From Tomocerus qinae (lineage: Eukaryota > Arthropoda > Collembola > Entomobryomorpha > Tomoceridae): DNA of 64,000 nucleotides. Location of the stretch: positions 85,870,001-85,934,000 of the forward strand of contig CM034546.1 of assembly GCA_020055645.1 (NCBI GenBank), in the 5' to 3' direction. A program made the position numbers and the translations under genes. Below the pieces are notes generated by a model that did not search any database, had not been told where the DNA came from, and saw only the letters and a program-made list of their open reading frames with translations. This document shows, piece by piece, positions 10,390 through 22,879 of the stretch (position 1 is the stretch's first letter; every line of letters begins with the position of its first letter).

Positions 10390-11959
10390 TCCTAGTATAC
10401 CGACGCTCAACGGAATAGACCGATATATAGCTCATTCGAAAGATCTCGTCGAGTACATCACGAATATGATATTGGTTTTTGGGGCAACCCCCCAAATAAG
10501 AAAGTTATTGTCGGTTAAAGTTAAAAATATGACTATTTCGATGCCTATATTTTTAGAAAACGAAGAGTTGCAAGTTCTTTAGGACATCGTTGTTTTGATC
10601 TTCATGGTGAATTTACTTGTAACTATGGCAACGTAGCTAATAACAACATGCAGGTTGGGTTTTGTAAAATTCTAAATTGCACCAACTTCTATGTTTAAAA
10701 AAAAAGCTAATTGTGACCACGTGCGTTTCAAGTTTAAAGTTTTGGTTTTGTAAAATTCTAAATTGCACCAACTTCTATGTTTAAAAAAATGCTAATTGTG
10801 ACCACGTTCCATGTTTAATTTTCATCAATATTAATTAGGTTTAGGCTTTAAAAAAATGCTAATTGTGACCACGTCCCATGTTCGATTTTCATCAATTTTA
10901 ATTAGGTTTAGGCTTTAAAAAAATGCTAATTGTGACCACGTCCCATGTTCGATTTTCATCAATTTTAATTAGGTTTAGGCTTTAAAAAAATGCTAATTGT
11001 GACCACGTCCCATGTTCGATTTCCATCAATTTTAATTAGGTTTAGGTTTTAAAAAAATGCTAATTGTGACCACGTCCCATGTTCGATTTCCATCAATTTT
11101 AATTAGGTTAAGTTTTAAAAAAATGCTTATTGTGACCACGTTCCATGTTTAATTTTCATTAATATTAATTAGGTTTAGGCTTTAAAAAAATGCTAATTGT
11201 GACCACGTCCCATGTTCGATTTCCATCAATTTTAATTAGGTTAGGTTTTAAAAAAATGATAATTGTGACCACGTCCCATGTTTAATTTTCATCAATTTTA
11301 ATTAGGTTAGGTTTTAAAATAAATGCTAATTGTGACCACGTCCCATGTTCGATTTCCATCAATTTTAATTAGGTTAGGTTTTAAAAAAATGCTAATTGTG
11401 ACCACGTCCCATGTTCGATTTTCATCAATTTTAATTAGGTTAGGTTTTAAAAAATGCTAATTGTGACCACGTCCCATGTTCGATTTCCATCAATTTTAAT
11501 TAGGTTAGGTTTTAAAAAAATGCTAATTGTGACCACGTCCCATGTTTAATTTTCATCAATTTTAATTAGGTTAGGTTTTATAAAATGCTAATTGTAACCG
11601 CGTGCCCTTAACTAAATCAAAAATGATGAAAATTGAAGTTAGAACAATGAAAAAATTCAAAATAGAAGATAAAGTGTAATTTAGAATTTTACAAAACCAA
11701 ACCTGCATGTTGTTATTAGCTACGTTGCCATAGTTACAAGTAAATTCACCATGAAGATCAAAACAACGATGTCCTAAAGAACTTGTCGTTTTCTAAAAAT
11801 ATAGGCATCGAAATAGTCATATTTTCAACTTTAACCGACCATAACTTTCTTATTTGGGGGGTTGCCCCAAAAACCAATACCATATTCGTGATGTACTCGA
11901 CGAGATCTTTCGAATGAGCTATATATCGGTCTATTCCGTTGAGCGTCGGTATACTAGGA
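10390..11959. mobile_element. Fold-back element with long inverted repeats and a satellite core
   Basis: Left arm (10390-10690) and right arm (about 11680-11959) are near-perfect inverted copies, beginning tcctagtataccgacgctca. Both arms include the same gatatatagctcattcgaaa and ggcaacgtagctaataaca segments. Between them lies a 66-bp tandem array. The ORF of 78 codons at 11758-11994 lies in the right arm, and its counterpart in the left arm is interrupted. I saw no clear target duplication. Confidence 0.8.
10690..11600. repeat. 66-bp tandem array inside the fold-back
   Basis: About 13 units of roughly 66 bp contain aatgctaattgtgaccacgt, cccatgttcgatttccatca and attttaattaggttaggttt. The most divergent copies are at the edges. 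The left-most unit includes ttgtaaaattctaaattgca, which is also found inverted at the right edge, so the array grew inside the element. Confidence 0.85.
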
Positions 11960-12049
11960 ATGTTCCATTTTGTCTCATTAAGTATGAACTGCACACCTAC
12001 ATAGCAACCACAAAGAGAGTATCAAAATGTACATTTGGCGAAAGGAATA

Positions 12050-12533
12050 TATTTAATGGGTAATTGAAATAATTTAAAATGTCCCTGAATAATAATTTAA
12101 ACGGTCATTTTTGAAGGTTATTAGCTCGATTTTGTTACTAGCTTTATTAGCTGTTTTTTATTATGAACTATAATAATCTAGTTTGAATTAGTGCTTACTT
12201 TAATAATCAAAATAAATTTATTTCTATTATTATTACAACCAAAATGGCACACGGTCCCCTTTACTCAATCGAGCGTCTGTAGGTTTTTACATTAATTCCG
12301 ATTGGTCTACCCACGGTTTCTCATTTGAAAACGGGCTTACTTTGGGAATCTAAAGTTTTAAAAATATTTTTGAAGTAGAGATACCAAAAACCTAACCACC
12401 ATGCAGGGACATTTTAAATTTTTATTTAGGGACTTTCTAAACTATTCGCACTAATTCGCAGGAACACCTTCAAAAATGACCGATTAAATTACTATTCAGG
12501 GACATTTTAAATTATTTCAATGTCCCATTAAAT
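12050..12533. mobile_element. MITE with about 70-bp inverted repeats
   Basis: The left arm (atttaatggg ... aatgtccctgaataataatt ... ggtcatttttgaaggt) is repeated inverted at 12467-12533. The centre carries a fragment similar to the right end of the Pearl-like elements (acacggtcccctttactcaa and gcgtctgtaggttttt, 12244-12292). Confidence 0.7.
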
Positions 12534-12845
12534 AGCATCCTTTGCAGAAATTTCTCCCGAACCAAGCAGTTGATTTGATAGTACTTACAGATATGGAATC
12601 CAGGAATATCTTACTGGATATTTTTGGATTCGAAATATGTAAGTACCATTCAAATCAGTTACTTCATTCGGGAGGAATTTTGCCAAATGTAAAGACAGAG
12701 TACAAAAAATCCGAATTTCAAATTCGATGGTGGCTGGCACGAATTTTTATGCATTGAATATCCGACGAAGCACAACAATAATAATGTAAAAGTTAGTTTC
12801 TAGGAAACAAGAGGCAGTTTTATGATTGATGATTTACTACGGAGA

Positions 12846-14585
12846 ATTTATTCGAAACTGTTCGAACTTATTCGAAACTGTTCGAACTTATTCGAAACTG
12901 TTCGAACTTATTCGAAACTGTTCGAACTTATTCGAAACTGTTCGAACTTATTCGAAACTGTTCGAACTTATTCGAAACTGATCGATTTTATTCGAAACTG
13001 TTCGAACTTATTCGAAACTGTTCGAACATATTCGAAACTGTTCGAACTTATTCGAAACTGTTCGATTTTATTCGAAACTGTTCGAACTTATTCGAAACTG
13101 TTCGATTTTATTCGAAACTGTTCGAACTTATTCGAAACTGTTCGAACATATTCGAAACTGTTCGAACTTATTCGAAACTGTTCGAACTTATTCGAAACTG
13201 TTCGAACTTATTCGAAACTGTTCGAACATATTCGAAACTGTTCGAACTTATTCGAAACTGTTCGAACATATTCGAAACTGTTCGAACTTATTCGAAACTG
13301 TTCGATTTTATTCGAAACTGTTCGAACATATTCGAAACTGTTCGAACTTATTCGAAACTGTTCGAACTTATTCGAAACTGTTCGAACATATTCGAAACTG
13401 TTCGAACTTATTCGAAACTGTTCGAACATATTCGAAACTGTTCGAACTTATTCAAAAACATTCGAATTTATTCAAAAACATTCGAATTTATTCAAAAACA
13501 TTCGAATTTATTCAAAAACATTCGAATTTATTCAAAAACATTCGAACTTATTCGAAACTGTTCGAACATATTCGAAACTGTTCGAACTTATTCAAAAACA
13601 TTCGAATTTATTCAAAAACATTCGAATTTATTCAAAAACATTCGAATTTATTCAAAAACATTCGAATTTATTCAAAAACATTCGAATTTATTCAAAAACA
13701 TTCGAATTTATTCAAAAACATTCGAATTTATTCAAAAACATTCGAATTTATTCAAAAACATTCGAATTTATTCAAAAACATTCGAATTTATTCGATAACA
13801 TTCGAATTTATTCAAAAACATTCGAATTTATTCGATAACATTCGAATTTATTCGATAACACTCGAATTTATTCGATAACATTCGAATTTATTCGATAACA
13901 TTCGAATTTATTCGATAACATTCGAATTTATTCGATAACATTCGAATTTATTCGATAACATTCGAATTTATTCGATAACATTCGAATTTATTCGATAACA
14001 TTCGAATTTATTCGATAACATTCGAATTTATTCGATAACATTCGAATTTATTCGATAACATTCGAATTTATTCGATAACATTCGAATTTATTCGATAACA
14101 TTCGAATTTATTCGATAACATTCGAATTTATTCGATAACATTCGAATTTATTCGATAACATTCGAATTTATTCGATAACATTCGAATTTATTCGATAACA
14201 TTCGAATTTATTCGATAACATTCGAATTTATTCGATAACATTCGAATTTATTCGATAACATTCGAATTTATTCGATAACATTCGAATTTATTCGATAACA
14301 TTCGAATTTATTCGATAACATTCGAATTTATTCGATAACATTCGAATTTATTCGATAACATTCGAATTTATTCGATAACATTCGAATTTATTCGATAACA
14401 TTCGAATTTATTCGATAACATTCGAATTTATTCGATAACATTCGAATTTATTCGATAACATTTGAATTTATTCGATAACATTTGAATTTATTCGATAACA
14501 TTCGAATTTATTCGATAACATTTGAATTTATTCAAAAACAGTCGAATTTATTCAAAAACATTCGAATTTATTCAAAAACATTCTA
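12846..14585. repeat. 20-bp satellite array, 87 units, three successive variants
   Basis: The array is perfectly phased at 20 bp. It starts as ttcgaacttattcgaaactg with ttcgattttattcg and ttcgaacatattcg alternates. From about 13440 it switches to ttcgaatttattcaaaaaca, briefly back to the first type near 13540-13590, and from about 13780 to a nearly invariant ttcgaatttattcgataaca until about 14520. The 338-codon frame across it is a by-product of the 60-bp frame period. It is the same family as 6365-7065 (inverse) and 50265-50755. Confidence 0.95.
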
Positions 14586-14589
14586 ATTC

Positions 14590-15250
14590 TAACGTACACC
14601 AAACGTACCCAAGTGGTTTTAGACGAATTTCTAGCGTACCCCAGGGGTTTTTAGATGGACTCCTAGCGTACCCCAATAAACTTAGACGAATTTTTTTAGA
14701 CTCGATCCTCTAATTAAGGCGTACGTCAAAAAATATTGTGCTCCAAGTGCTCCAATAAAATATTTGTTTTAGGGAACTGTCATATTTGGTTCGTCACAAG
14801 GGCATTATTCACGACTTAAGGTACAGATAGTATATGTGGCTTCGGGTAGGGATAATGGTGCGTAAATCGAACGAACAAGTTAAAGGTTCGTCTAGGTGCA
14901 TTGGTTTCGTTTAGGGATGCTAGAAATTCGTTTAAGACACTGGGATACGTTAGAAGTTCGTCTAAGTGCATTGGGGTACGTATGGGGTACGCTAGAAGTT
15001 CGTCTAAGTTCATTAGGGTACGTTAGGGGTACGCTAGAAGTTCGTCTGAAACCACTTGGGTACGTTCGGGGTACGCTAGAAATTCGTCTATAAAACCATT
15101 AGATGACTTTTGGGGTACGCTAGAAGTTCGTCTAAAACCACTTGGGTACGTTCGGGGTACGCTATAAATTCGTCTAAAACCACTTGGATACGTTCGGGGT
15201 ACGCTAGAAATTCGTCTAAAACCATTAGATGACTTTTGGGGTACGGTAGG
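14590..15250. repeat. Degenerate repeat around ggtacgctagaagttcgtct
   Basis: Units of about 41 bp carry ggtacgctagaagttcgtct and aaaccacttgggtacgttcg. The first part (14590-14720) is in the opposite orientation to 14900-15250, which suggests the subterminal repeats of a fold-back element around a short unique centre. Another few units follow at 15550-15660. Confidence 0.65.
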
Positions 15251-15255
15251 ATTTC

Positions 15256-15335
15256 AGGGCGTACAGGTCTGTCTAGTGGTATAAACAGCCGCTTCTCAGG
15301 CTGAAGTCTGGAGTTCGAATCTCTGGAGCGCCTCA
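15256..15335 (+). other. tRNA-like segment (pseudo-tRNA or SINE head)
   Basis: The sequence has a tagtggtataaac A-box-like part, a cttctcaggctgaag hairpin with the geometry of an anticodon arm (AGG in the anticodon position) and a near-perfect B box, gagttcgaatctc. The outer bases gggcg / cgcct could pair as an acceptor stem. The base before the anticodon is C rather than the universal U, and the D arm is poor, so it is probably not functional. Confidence 0.45.
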
Positions 15336-15835
15336 GGTCTATAAAGTAGTTAGTCTGGAGCTGGGAGAAGCTGTCATTGCCGTATATTCGTTATTAGCAT
15401 TGATTTGCCTATCTTAGTGACAATATGATTATCTATCAATGCCCTGTCTATAGTGTATGGATTGTTCTGTTGCATAGGCGTCGGAACGTAATTTATCAAG
15501 GGGGGACAAAATGGCTTCTTCAGAAAGGGGGGGCATTAAAATAAAAATTTTGGGGTACGCTTGAAATTCGTCTAAGTTATTGGGGTACGCTAGGAGTTGG
15601 TCTAAAACCACTGGGGGTACGCTTGAAATTCGTCTAAGTCATTGGGGTACGTTTGGGATACGATAATTTTTTTTGAACAATCTGATAATATTTCGATACT
15701 AAGGACACCAAGGGTGTGTTTTAGCCTTGGTTTAGAAACGGTTCGTGTTTGTGAAGGACTGGACTGGATGGACTTTTTGAAGCGTACCCCAAAGTAATGC
15801 TAATTAAAAACCTTAATTGAATTGGAGGTTATTAT

Positions 15836-15858
15836 TTATTTATTTATTTATTTATCAG
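15836..15858 (-). repeat. (ATAA)n 3' tail of the CR1-like element
   Basis: About five tetranucleotides (tttatttattt on the plus strand) directly follow the conserved 3' end of the retrotransposon. CR1/L2-type elements end in such short tandem repeats instead of poly(A), which fixes the 3' boundary and the minus orientation. Confidence 0.75.
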
Positions 15859-18036
15859 CACAGATATCGCCCTCATCTGAGGTCATTATAATATCAGAAT
15901 ACTCACATCGAATTATTATACAAACTGGAATTACAAGGATTAAATTTAAACTAAATTAAGCCAGAGGCAACTTCTTCAATACACGAATAGTTGAGGTCCA
16001 TATCTGTAATAGTTGAGTACTCTGATATTTGAAGATTCTTTAAAGCTTTCTTGAAATTCGAAGTTGTCATTATCTGTAATATTAGAGGGTATACTATACC
16101 ATAATTGAACAGCAGAAAATTTAGTGCACCTTTTATACATCTTAGAGTTACCTATAAATGAGGGATTTTTATAAGTATTACTACGAGTAGTAGTGGTATT
16201 TACATTACTAAAATTTAAATAATTGCTAAAGTAAGGGGGACATATGTCATAAGAGACAGTAAAAGCTAACTTAATTATCTCGTATTTATAAAGGTTTTCT
16301 GGGAATAGCCAGTTTAATTGTAGAGAGATATCCTTACCAACAGAGTCAAATTTATTGCGTCCTAATACAAACCTTCCTAAGCTTCTTATAAGTTTTTCTA
16401 CTAAGTCTAGATTAAACTTAGGTGCATTACCCCAGATTACAGACATGTATTGTATAAGAGGTAGTACATTAGCATTGATAATAGCTTTACGATTTAAGAA
16501 TGAAAGGTAAGGCTGGAGGGGATACAATGACCACAAAATACTATTAGACCTTTTCCTTATTTCACAGATATGGGATGTCCAGTCTAAGCTAGAGTCAATG
16601 ATTAATCCTAGGCATTTAATCTTGTCAACAGCAGTTATAACCGAATCATTAACTTTAATTTGGATGGTTCCAAGAGATTTTACAACATGAGGTCTGCCTA
16701 CAACCATAAGTTGGGTTTTATCAACATTGAGTTCCATTCTATTACTAGCCATCCATTCAAGTACATTAAACATATCTGTCCTAAATCGATTCAATTAACA
16801 CGGATATACATTCTGGTGGACCAGCTATGGTCATTGTCGTATCGTCAGCAAATAGAACACTTAAGCTATTTTTTATAACAAGAGGAAGATCATTGATAAA
16901 TATAGAAAAGAGGACAGGTCCTAGTATGCTGCCCTGCGGTACTCCTAAAGTCGTATATCCAACATCTGATACATTTTTATTATCAATAAATACATACTGC
17001 CCTCTATTGTCCAAATAGGAGGAAAACCAAAAGGGATCAATACCATACCAACTTAACTTTTGTAATAGTAGCTCCCTACAGACTTTATCAAAGGCTTTGC
17101 TTAGATCTAATGATAATAATTAACATATATTCCCCTTATCAATATTTTCAAACATAAAGTCAGTTAAGGCAACCTGAGCATGTACTGTAGAGTGTTTCGG
17201 CCTAAAACCAAACTGCTGATCACATAAAACATTGTTATCATTTAAATATAAGATTAGGTCAGTATATACACATTTTTCTAAGATTTTGAGGATAAAAGGT
17301 AGGTTACTTATCGGCCTAAGATCCTTAGGCTCTGTCACGATAGGCAACTTAGGTGATGGAATTATTTTAGAGACTTTTATATTATTAGGGACAATACCAG
17401 TACTTAAACTAAGGTTTACAATTTTGTAGAAGTTCTTGATTAAAAATATGTGAAGACAAAGTATAGTGAATCATCAGGGCTGATATTCCCAAGAAATCAG
17501 GATTTTTTCCTTGATTATTGTTACAGTTAGCCCAAGCGTTACATAGTGTGACTAAGTCAACTGTGGCTACCCTAAAACTATTTAAAGAGTAAGTATAGCA
17601 TGGAGGTTTACAAGGAAAAGGAGGATAATTAATTAGGGGATTATGTGTACTTACAGTAACAAAATGTTGTTGGATATGAGAAGCAGGTAGGACAACTTGG
17701 CTATTATTTTTAGGTTTTATATCTATTAGTTCCTTGATTCCCTTCACTGGCCCTTGCTGTTCAATAACTAAATTTACATAGTTCTTGGTATCATTAGAAA
17801 TAAGTTGCTTAACACGGTATTTAAGATCTTTGTATTTACTTAAATTAGTGGAAGTAGGTACTTTACGACTGACTTTATAGGCTTCATCACGTTCTTTCTT
17901 CATGCTATGAGTATATTTGGACATTGTAAATTTTTTAGGGTACTGAACAACTGTTTTAGTTATGATAGGTACTAAATCATCAAAAATGCCTATGACTTTT
18001 TTACAAAAATTCTCAACACTATCACTATTATTGTTT
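15836..18036 (-). pseudogene. CR1-like non-LTR retrotransposon, 5'-truncated and broken
   Basis: On the minus strand the pieces follow in order. A linker region upstream of the reverse transcriptase lies at 18036-17409. RT fingers (DLRPISNLPFILKILEKCV, FGFRPKHST) lie at 17347-17120, a DLSKAFDK motif just after, then GVPQGSILGPVLFS and the catalytic VLFADDTT at 17014-16781, and the thumb region down to 15976. There is a frameshift near 17415, an in-frame TAA at 17120-17122 and another frameshift near 16790, so the copy is dead. The apurinic endonuclease domain is missing, as usual for 5'-truncated copies. The 3' end is a gatgagggcgatatctgtgc-type tail followed by an (ATAA)n repeat, which is characteristic of CR1/L2-group elements. 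Confidence 0.85.
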
Positions 18037-18739
18037 CACGTCGGACGTCATTGTCATTTGTTCAGTATGTAATATAATACTTTGCAACTCCAACTGTCAT
18101 CTCTTTTCTTGAAAATGAGAGTTGGTGAATTGTCATTGTCTACAAGAATGTTAGTCAAATGTGATTTGCTCGATATGGTTTTAATGCACTTTAATTGTTA
18201 CATTTTAGTAGTCAATATATCAATAATCATTATCTATCAATAATTCTAACATATTGATCGTAGTTTCTTAATTCTTATTGTATTTTGTTTAGTTTAGTTT
18301 AAAGCTAACATATAGCGTCCCAAAATGAACAAAATAGTGTTGTAGTCATCTATTGTAATTGTCAAACCTGAAAATTTCTACTTCGAAGTTTATACGTAGA
18401 GTGATAGCTATTTAATTACTATAATTAATTTAGTTCCTTGATCAATTGAATAGTAATCTGAAATTAAACAGTACACGATTATTTCATAATTTTATGCCTT
18501 TTTAATAGATTAGAAGCTATAATTGTTACATAATATTTACTTTTAACTTCTTTAATTCACATTAGTTATTAGTTACTAATCACATATATTTATATATCTT
18601 ATATATTTATTAAATACCAATGTAGTTTCTCGTAAACTATAGTATTCCATTACAATGGTTAAACACATTAAATGAATCATCAACCCTAATTGGCGTTATT
18701 ACGAAAGAATGATGAGAAATTTCACTAAATCAATTCACG

Positions 18740-19062
18740 TACAGCTGCTATCACGAATTGAGGATATGGGTATCATAAAATTGCAGTCGAAGTCTCTTCT
18801 CATTGGTGGATTCAAATTGTTTTTAGCCAATAGGAGTGCAGCTTTTAATTACAAAATCTTATATGCTTTCCATAAATCACCCCAAGGGAGAATTTTTGTT
18901 TGCTACATTTCATTCTAACCGTCATAATACACTGAATACACACATCAATATATCTAATTTTACGACGATATGAACACGTTGTATTGACATAAATATTTAA
19001 TTAATAAATAAACTTGGTAGCTCTATTAATTACTAAACTGAACTTTGACTGTTCATGATTCA
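18740..19062. repeat. Dispersed repeat shared with 27570-27790 and 38520-38640
   Basis: The part ggtggattcaaattgttttt with its neighbours is found inverted at 38520-38640. The part ccataaatcaccccaaggga through cactgaatacacacatcaat is found inverted at 27570-27790. The other two copies run on to a gggcctcgc end next to agagccgccactggg, the usual end of a widespread invertebrate MITE type. The 69-codon ORF here is not conserved and is not a gene. Confidence 0.6.
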
Positions 19063-19111
19063 AGGGCGTGTCTAGAAATTGGATCTAGGGGGTGCTAATT
19101 TTAATTTCTAA

Positions 19112-20556
19112 AAACCTACGGCAAGCCGTAACAGAAGCTCGCCTGATCAAAGGGGACCGTGTACACATTTAGGTGGAACAATAATAGAAATACATTTATT
19201 TTGATTAGTAAATTGTTATTCAAATTAGTTCAATATTAATCTATTTTGATTTAAATAGATTAATAATGACTATTAAAATCAACAGAAAATCAAAATAAAT
19301 TAATATTGACCATTAAAGTCAACAGAAAATCAAAATAGATTAATATTGACCATTAAAGTCAACAGAAAATCAAAATAGATTAATATTGATTATTAAAATC
19401 AACAGAAAGTCAAAATAGATTATTATTTACTATTAAAATCAACAGAAAATCAAAATAGATTAATATTGACTATGAAATTCAACAGAAAATCAAAATAGAT
19501 TAATAGTGACTATTAAAATCAACATAAAATCAAAATAGATTAATATTGACTATTAAAATCAACATAAAATCAAAGTAGAATAATATTGACTATTAAAATC
19601 AACACAAAATCAACATAGATTAATATTGACTGTGAAAATCAACAGAAAATCAAAATAGATTGATATTGACTATTAAGATAAACAAAAAATCAAAATTGAC
19701 TAATACTGAGAATCAAAATAAACAAAAAATCAAAATATATGATTGTTGAGTATGAAAATAAACAGAAAATCAAAATAGATAATTGTTGAGTATGAAAATC
19801 AACAGAAAGTCAAAATAAGTATTTGCTGACTATGAAAATCTACAGAAAATCAAAGTAGGTAATTGCTGACTATGAAAATCAGCAGAAAATCAAAATAGAT
19901 AATTGTTGACTATGAAAATCAACAGAAAATCAAAATTTGATTAATGTTGACTATGAAAGTCAGCAGAAAACCAAAAAAATATTGTTGACTATGAAAATCA
20001 GCAGAAAATCAAAATTGATTAATGTTGACTATGAAAAGCAACAGAAAATTAAAATTTATTAATTTTGACTATGAAAATCAACAGAAAATCAAAATTGATT
20101 AATGTTCGCTATCATAATGAAAAGCAATTCGAAAAATATAAATTTAACTATCTATTTGCATATAAATGCGAAATAGATTTATTTCCGTCCTATAATAGGT
20201 ATTTTCCGGTTTTATTTACTTCATTATCAAACCTTAAATCTGGTCGAAGCGGCATTTAATATTTTGTACTATCCCGCTAACAATCCATAGGAAGCACATT
20301 TGAACTTTTAATGTCCATTTAATGCCACATTTTCATTTTGACTATCAAAGTGAGCGCGCGGCATCTCAGCAACCTATGGACCAATGTGGCCCATTTTCAA
20401 TAGGCTTGGTACAATGGTCATAGGCAATGTTTTTGACAAGTTTGATCAAAATCGGTCAATGCGTTCGAAAGTTATCGTGGTAACAGACGAACGGACGGAC
20501 GGACGGACGGACGGACTGTGCGATTCTATAAGCTGCCTTATCAGGCGAGCTAAAAA
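19112..20556 (-). mobile_element. Pearl/HINE-like element, copy 2, complete
   Basis: Read on the minus strand it starts with ttagctcgcctgataaggca, passes a (CCGT)n microsatellite, the conserved leader (ggtccataggttgctgagat) and the 40-bp satellite core (19230-20100), and ends with aggcgagcttctgttacggc and ttgccgtaggtttt. Both ends and the order match copy 3 at 21454-22739, which lies in the opposite orientation 0.9 kb away. The end aggcagctt/caggcgagct region can form a small hairpin. It has no coding capacity. Confidence 0.75.
19230..20100. repeat. 40-bp satellite core of Pearl-like copy 2
   Basis: About 21 units such as aatcaacagaaaatcaaaat plus agattaatattgactattaa, which is the reverse complement of the core at 3840-4770. 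The units with gattaatattgac and the units with gataattgttgac form two blocks, so two subvariants expanded separately. Confidence 0.9.
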
Positions 20557-20820
20557 GAGTACTGCATAAATGAAACAAATAATAACGCCGCAGTATATTG
20601 GTAAAAAAAGAAATTTCCGCGCGAAGAGCGAAAAAATTTGCGGTTTTTATACTTCTTTTTTAAAAACTCCCTTTATATCGAGATTTAGTGGGGTTGGGGT
20701 TCAGTAGGATTCAGTACCCCTTCTAAATAAGTTGTACGTGATTTAAATCATCCATTTAGTTTGGCGCATTTAATTTTTGGTGCTTTAAACAAAAAGCCTC
20801 ATTTCAAAAATGACCCATTG

Positions 20821-21008
20821 CTAGCAGGCACGTATCCAGAAATTTGGTCAAAGGGGGGGGGGCGCAACCAAAAATAATGTCAAAATTGAAATATATTCGC
20901 AAGAAGCGCGAAAAATTTTGCAATTTTTGGAAAAAAAATCCCCTCTTTTTCTCAGATTTAGGGGGGAGCTGCGCCCTCCTCCCCCTACTGGATACGTGCT
21001 TTGCTGGG
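20821..21008. mobile_element. Short MITE with agca..cacgtatccag ends
   Basis: The ends agcaggcacgtatccag and ctggatacgtgctttgct are inverted repeats. The inside has a run of G, the hairpin-like cgcaagaagcgcg and a cccctcttttt/tttctcagattt segment. It belongs to the same broad family as the copies near 30.3, 38.6 and 42.6-43.1 kb, whose hallmark is a cgcgaagcgcg palindrome and polyG/polyC ends. A fragment of another copy is at 20585-20720. Confidence 0.65.
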
Positions 21009-21453
21009 TACATTTTCGATTTTGTAACTATATAAGATAATCTCAGATGCTAAGGTTCATTGTAGGAAAAAAAGAATTGGAAAATGCTCATACCGATTAA
21101 AGATTAAAAAATGCTCAAACAAATTCGAAAATGCTCAAAAATAAGATACGTACATGCAATAAAATTGTGTCATATGCAGACAAAAATATGTTTATTCCAA
21201 TTAATTAAATATTAAATAAATGGTAAAAACACGATAATTTCTAGTGAGTTTTCAAAATATTTAGGGGGTGCTTAAGCACCCTAGCACTAGCATCCCCTAA
21301 ATCGTGTCCGGCTAAGTGGCACCATGGAAAGTGGCACCATGGACAACTGGCACAAAAAGGGGAGGAGCCAGCGAATATAAGCCGAGGCTAATACTCGATA
21401 TTTTCTTCCCCTTCAAGACCTGTGCTACGACTTCACATTGTGTCCACTCCACG

Positions 21454-22739
21454 TTTTAGCTCGCCTGAACAGGCAGCTTATAGAATCGCACAGTCCGTCC
21501 GTCCGTCCGTCCGTCTGTCTGTCCGTCCGTCCGTCCGTCCGTCTGTCTGTCCGTCCGTCCGTCCGTCCGTTCGTCCGTTTACACGATAACTTTTGAAGAT
21601 ATTGATGGATTTCAACTAAACTTGGCAAAAACATTGCCTATGGACCTGTGACAAAGCCTATTGAAAATGGGCCACATTGGTCCATAGGTTGCTGAGATGC
21701 CGCGCGCTCACTTTGTCTTCATTTTGATAGTCAAAATGAAAATATGGCATTAAATGGACATTAAAAGTTCAATTGTGCTTCCTATGGATTGTTAGCGGGA
21801 TAGTACAAATTATTAAATGCGGCTTCGACCAAATTTAAGATTTTATAATAAAGTAAATAAATCCGGGGAATACCTATTATAGGACGGAAATAAATCTATT
21901 TCGCATTTATATGCAAACTGATAGTCAAATTTACATTTTTAGAATTGGTTTTCTTTATGATAGTCAATAACCGATTTTGATTTTCTTTTGATTTTTATAT
22001 TCCATATTAATCAAATTTGATTTTTTGTTTAATTAGATTCCCAATATTAATCAATTTTGATTTTTTGTTCATTTTGATAATTAATATTAGTCAAATTAGA
22101 TTTTTTGTTTATTTTGATACTCATTATTGCTTAACTTTGATGTTTTGTTTATTTTGATACTCAATATTATTCAATTTTAATTTTTTGTTTATTTTGATAC
22201 TCAGTATTATTCAATTTTGAATTTTTGTTTATTTCAATACTCAGTATTATTCTATTTTGATTTTTTGTTAATTTTGATATTTAATCTTAATCAATTTTGA
22301 TGTTCTGTTGATTTGCATAGTCAACAATTATAAATTTTGATTTTCTGTTGATTTTCATAGTCAACAGTTATCTATATTGATTTTCTGCTGATTTTTAAAG
22401 GCAACAATTATCTATATCGACTTTTTGTTGATTTTCATAGTCAACAATTATCTATTTTGATTTTCTGTTGACTTTCATTGTCAATAATAATTTATTTTGA
22501 TTTTCTGTTGATTTTAATAGTCAATAATAATTTATTTTGATTTTCTGTTGATTTTAATAGTCAATATTAATCTATTTTGATTTTCTGTTAATGTTGAAGA
22601 TTTTTCCAATAATTATAAATATTGATCTAGTTTGAATTACATTGTACTAATCAAAATAAATTTATTATTATTTCACCAAAAATGTGTACATGGTCCCCTT
22701 CACTCAGGCGAGCTTCTGTTACGGCTTGCCGTAGGTTTA
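21454..22739 (+). mobile_element. Pearl/HINE-like element, copy 3, complete
   Basis: The element starts ttttagctcgcctgaacagg and continues with a (CCGT)n/(CTGT)n microsatellite (21496-21576), the conserved leader, and the 40-bp core (about 21960-22600). It closes with tggtccccttcactcaggcg and agcttctgttacggcttgcc. The agctcgcctga at the left and tcaggcgagct near the right are inverted repeats. There are no genes. Confidence 0.75.
21496..21576. repeat. (CCGT)n / (CTGT)n microsatellite
   Basis: Alternating ccgt and ctgt tetranucleotides over about 80 bp. The equivalent place in copy 2 (20485-20515) has (ACGG)n on the plus strand, so the microsatellite is a fixed part of the element. An ACGG-type microsatellite is also described in Pearl elements of bivalves. 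Confidence 0.9.
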
Positions 22740-22879
22740 GAATTATAACGTCACCTTTACACAGCATCTGCATCTTTGGATGTTTCCTTTTGGTATCATC
22801 ATCTCATCTTCTTTATATAGCACTTGTCGACTATTGTGATAGTGTTACAAGCATAGCGAAATTAACAATTACCATTTCC

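Noticed and set aside
12822-13838. 338-codon ORF with a 20-residue repeat
   Set aside because: It is produced by a 20-bp satellite without stops in one frame; the opposite strand is also open and no splice or start context supports translation.
15256-15335. Functional tRNA gene
   Set aside because: The B box is good, but the base before the anticodon is C and the D arm pairs poorly; more likely a pseudo-tRNA or SINE head.
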